Position numbers and translations under genes: made by a program. The notes below the pieces were generated by a model that worked only from the letters and a program-made list of their open reading frames with translations, ran no database searches and had not been told where the DNA came from. Source: G039029935 sp039029935 (GTDB lineage Bacteria > Chloroflexota > Anaerolineae > Caldilineales > Caldilineaceae). Taken from it: 6,726 bases of DNA. This document shows, piece after piece, positions 5,893 to 6,726 of this stretch. Position 1 is the first letter of the stretch. Each line of letters opens with the position of its first letter. The stretch covers positions 1 through 6,726 of the forward strand of contig JBCCFC010000761.1 of the NCBI GenBank assembly GCA_039029935.1. Reading direction: 5' to 3'.

Positions 5893-6726
5893 TTACTCTG
5901 TCCGTAATGCATCAATCGGGTCCAGCCGCATGGCGCGCAATGCTGGGTAGAGGCCAAATAAAATCCCCGCGCCAATGCTAAAGAGGCTGGCTGTCAACAC
6001 TGATTGTAGGTCGATGATGATGCCGATGTCGCCAAATTCTTCTTCGGGAATCAGCAGCCCGACCAACACGCTGAGACCATAGCTGACGATTACCCCCAGC
6101 AATCCACCTGTTAAACAGACGGTGACAGCCTCGGTCAAAAACTGCATCAACACATCCCGGTTGCTGGCCCCAACTGCCTTGCGAATCCCAATTTCGCGCG
6201 TCCGCTCAGAGACGGTTGCCAGCATGATGTTCATGATGCCGATACCACCGACAATCAGGCTGATAGAGCCAATGCCGCCCAGCACCAGTGTTAGCCCTCG
6301 ATTCAGGTTGTTGATGGTTTCCAGCGTTTGGCGTTGATCATTGATAAAAAAGTCATTTTTCTGATGCTGATTGAGATCGTGCCCCAGCCGCAGTATACGC
6401 TCAACATCCAACTTGGCCGCTTCCACCTGCTCAACATCAACCGCCAACACGTCAACGCTATCGACAACAAGCATCCCTCTGTGCCATTGCATACTTTGCG
6501 AATAGAGACTCTGCCCCAGCAACGAGATTGGGACAACGACTCTGGGAAAGCCCCCAAAGAAGTCGCTATCCTTCATGACACCCACAATACTGAATCGTTT
6601 GTTGCCAATATAAACCGTCGATAACTGTGCGGGCTGGGCAATTGAGGAAACATCTGATCGTGTACTGGACGGGCTTGTGGATATGGTATTGGCGTGGAGC
6701 AGATCTAAAAAGGCGTCATTGACGAC
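5893..6726 (-). CDS. MacB/FtsX-type ABC transporter permease, C-terminal part (5' end outside window)
   Basis: The frame stays open to the right edge, giving 277 residues of a larger protein. The GTG at 6585 and ATG at 6576 fall inside the domain and are not the real start. Visible residues 1-125 belong to the extracytoplasmic MacB core domain, including VYIGNKRFSIVGVMKD (38-53). Three membrane segments follow at about 144-170, 200-226 and 243-262. Between the first two lies the family signature MNIMLATVSERTREIGIRKA (165-184) followed by VGAS. The C-terminus ends in the usual form (YPALRAMRLDPIDALRTE). In this family ATP hydrolysis drives movement of the extracytoplasmic domain, which pushes substrate through an adaptor rather than across the membrane itself. 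The missing N-terminus should hold the first membrane segment. Whether an ATPase domain is fused there, as in E. coli MacB, or is a separate gene cannot be seen. The HlyD gene 30 bases downstream is the expected partner. Confidence 0.93.
   Translation of the reverse strand, partial: VVNDAFLDLLHANTISTSPSSTRSDVSSIAQPAQLSTVYIGNKRFSIVGVMKDSDFFGGFPRVVVPISLLGQSLYSQSMQWHRGMLVVDSVDVLAVDVEQVEAAKLDVERILRLGHDLNQHQKNDFFINDQRQTLETINNLNRGLTLVLGGIGSISLIVGGIGIMNIMLATVSERTREIGIRKAVGASNRDVLMQFLTEAVTVCLTGGLLGVIVSYGLSVLVGLLIPEEEFGDIGIIIDLQSVLTASLFSIGAGILFGLYPALRAMRLDPIDALRTE

Noticed and set aside
5874..5894. Intrinsic terminator on the + strand (stem followed by T-run)
   Set aside because: No + strand gene ends near here, since the nearest one ends at 2379. 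The T-run is the complement of the permease stop-codon region.
6576..6585. GTG or ATG near 6580 as the true start of the permease
   Set aside because: The frame is open to the window edge, and the residues upstream (VYIGNKRFSIVG) continue the MacB core domain. The gene is cut by the window, not short.

Overview
The window holds five protein-coding genes in two convergent blocks and no RNA genes, CRISPR array, insertion sequence or phage gene that I can see. Base composition is moderate (low to mid 50s % GC by eye), apart from an A/T-rich stretch near the left edge. Three things suggest a member of the Chloroflexota: an exported protein combining two bacterial SH3 domains with a TolB-like WD40 (PD40) propeller, a MacB-type permease beside an HlyD-type adaptor with an unusually long helical hairpin, and the general style of the proteins. 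The lineage is an inference from protein style, not from a marker gene.

Left block (+ strand, about 154-2379): an FAD-dependent amine oxidase of the polyamine oxidase/LSD1-like family, followed after 24 bases by an alpha/beta hydrolase of the soluble epoxide hydrolase type. The tight spacing and the strong ribosome binding site before the second gene suggest co-transcription. Both look like cytoplasmic enzymes of small-molecule metabolism, and their substrates cannot be read from sequence.

Right block (- strand, 2417 to beyond 6726), in order of transcription: the C-terminal part of a MacB/FtsX-type ABC transporter permease running off the right edge, an HlyD/MacA-like membrane fusion protein, and the secreted SH3-SH3-propeller protein. 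Spacers of 30 and 38 bases suggest one operon. The first two should form an exporter or mechanotransmission complex. The third is predicted to act outside the cytoplasmic membrane, possibly at the cell wall.

The two blocks meet tail to tail across a 37-base junction containing a 14-base tandem repeat that can fold into alternative hairpins. Each spacer of the right block also carries a short inverted repeat. The one before the propeller gene has the core ACAGGCTGGAAGCCTGT and looks like a dispersed intergenic palindrome. The most interesting biology is the three-gene envelope module: a permease, an adaptor with regular 26-residue repeats along its hairpin, and a secreted wall-binding-like propeller. 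I see no evidence for a wholly new kind of system beyond that.
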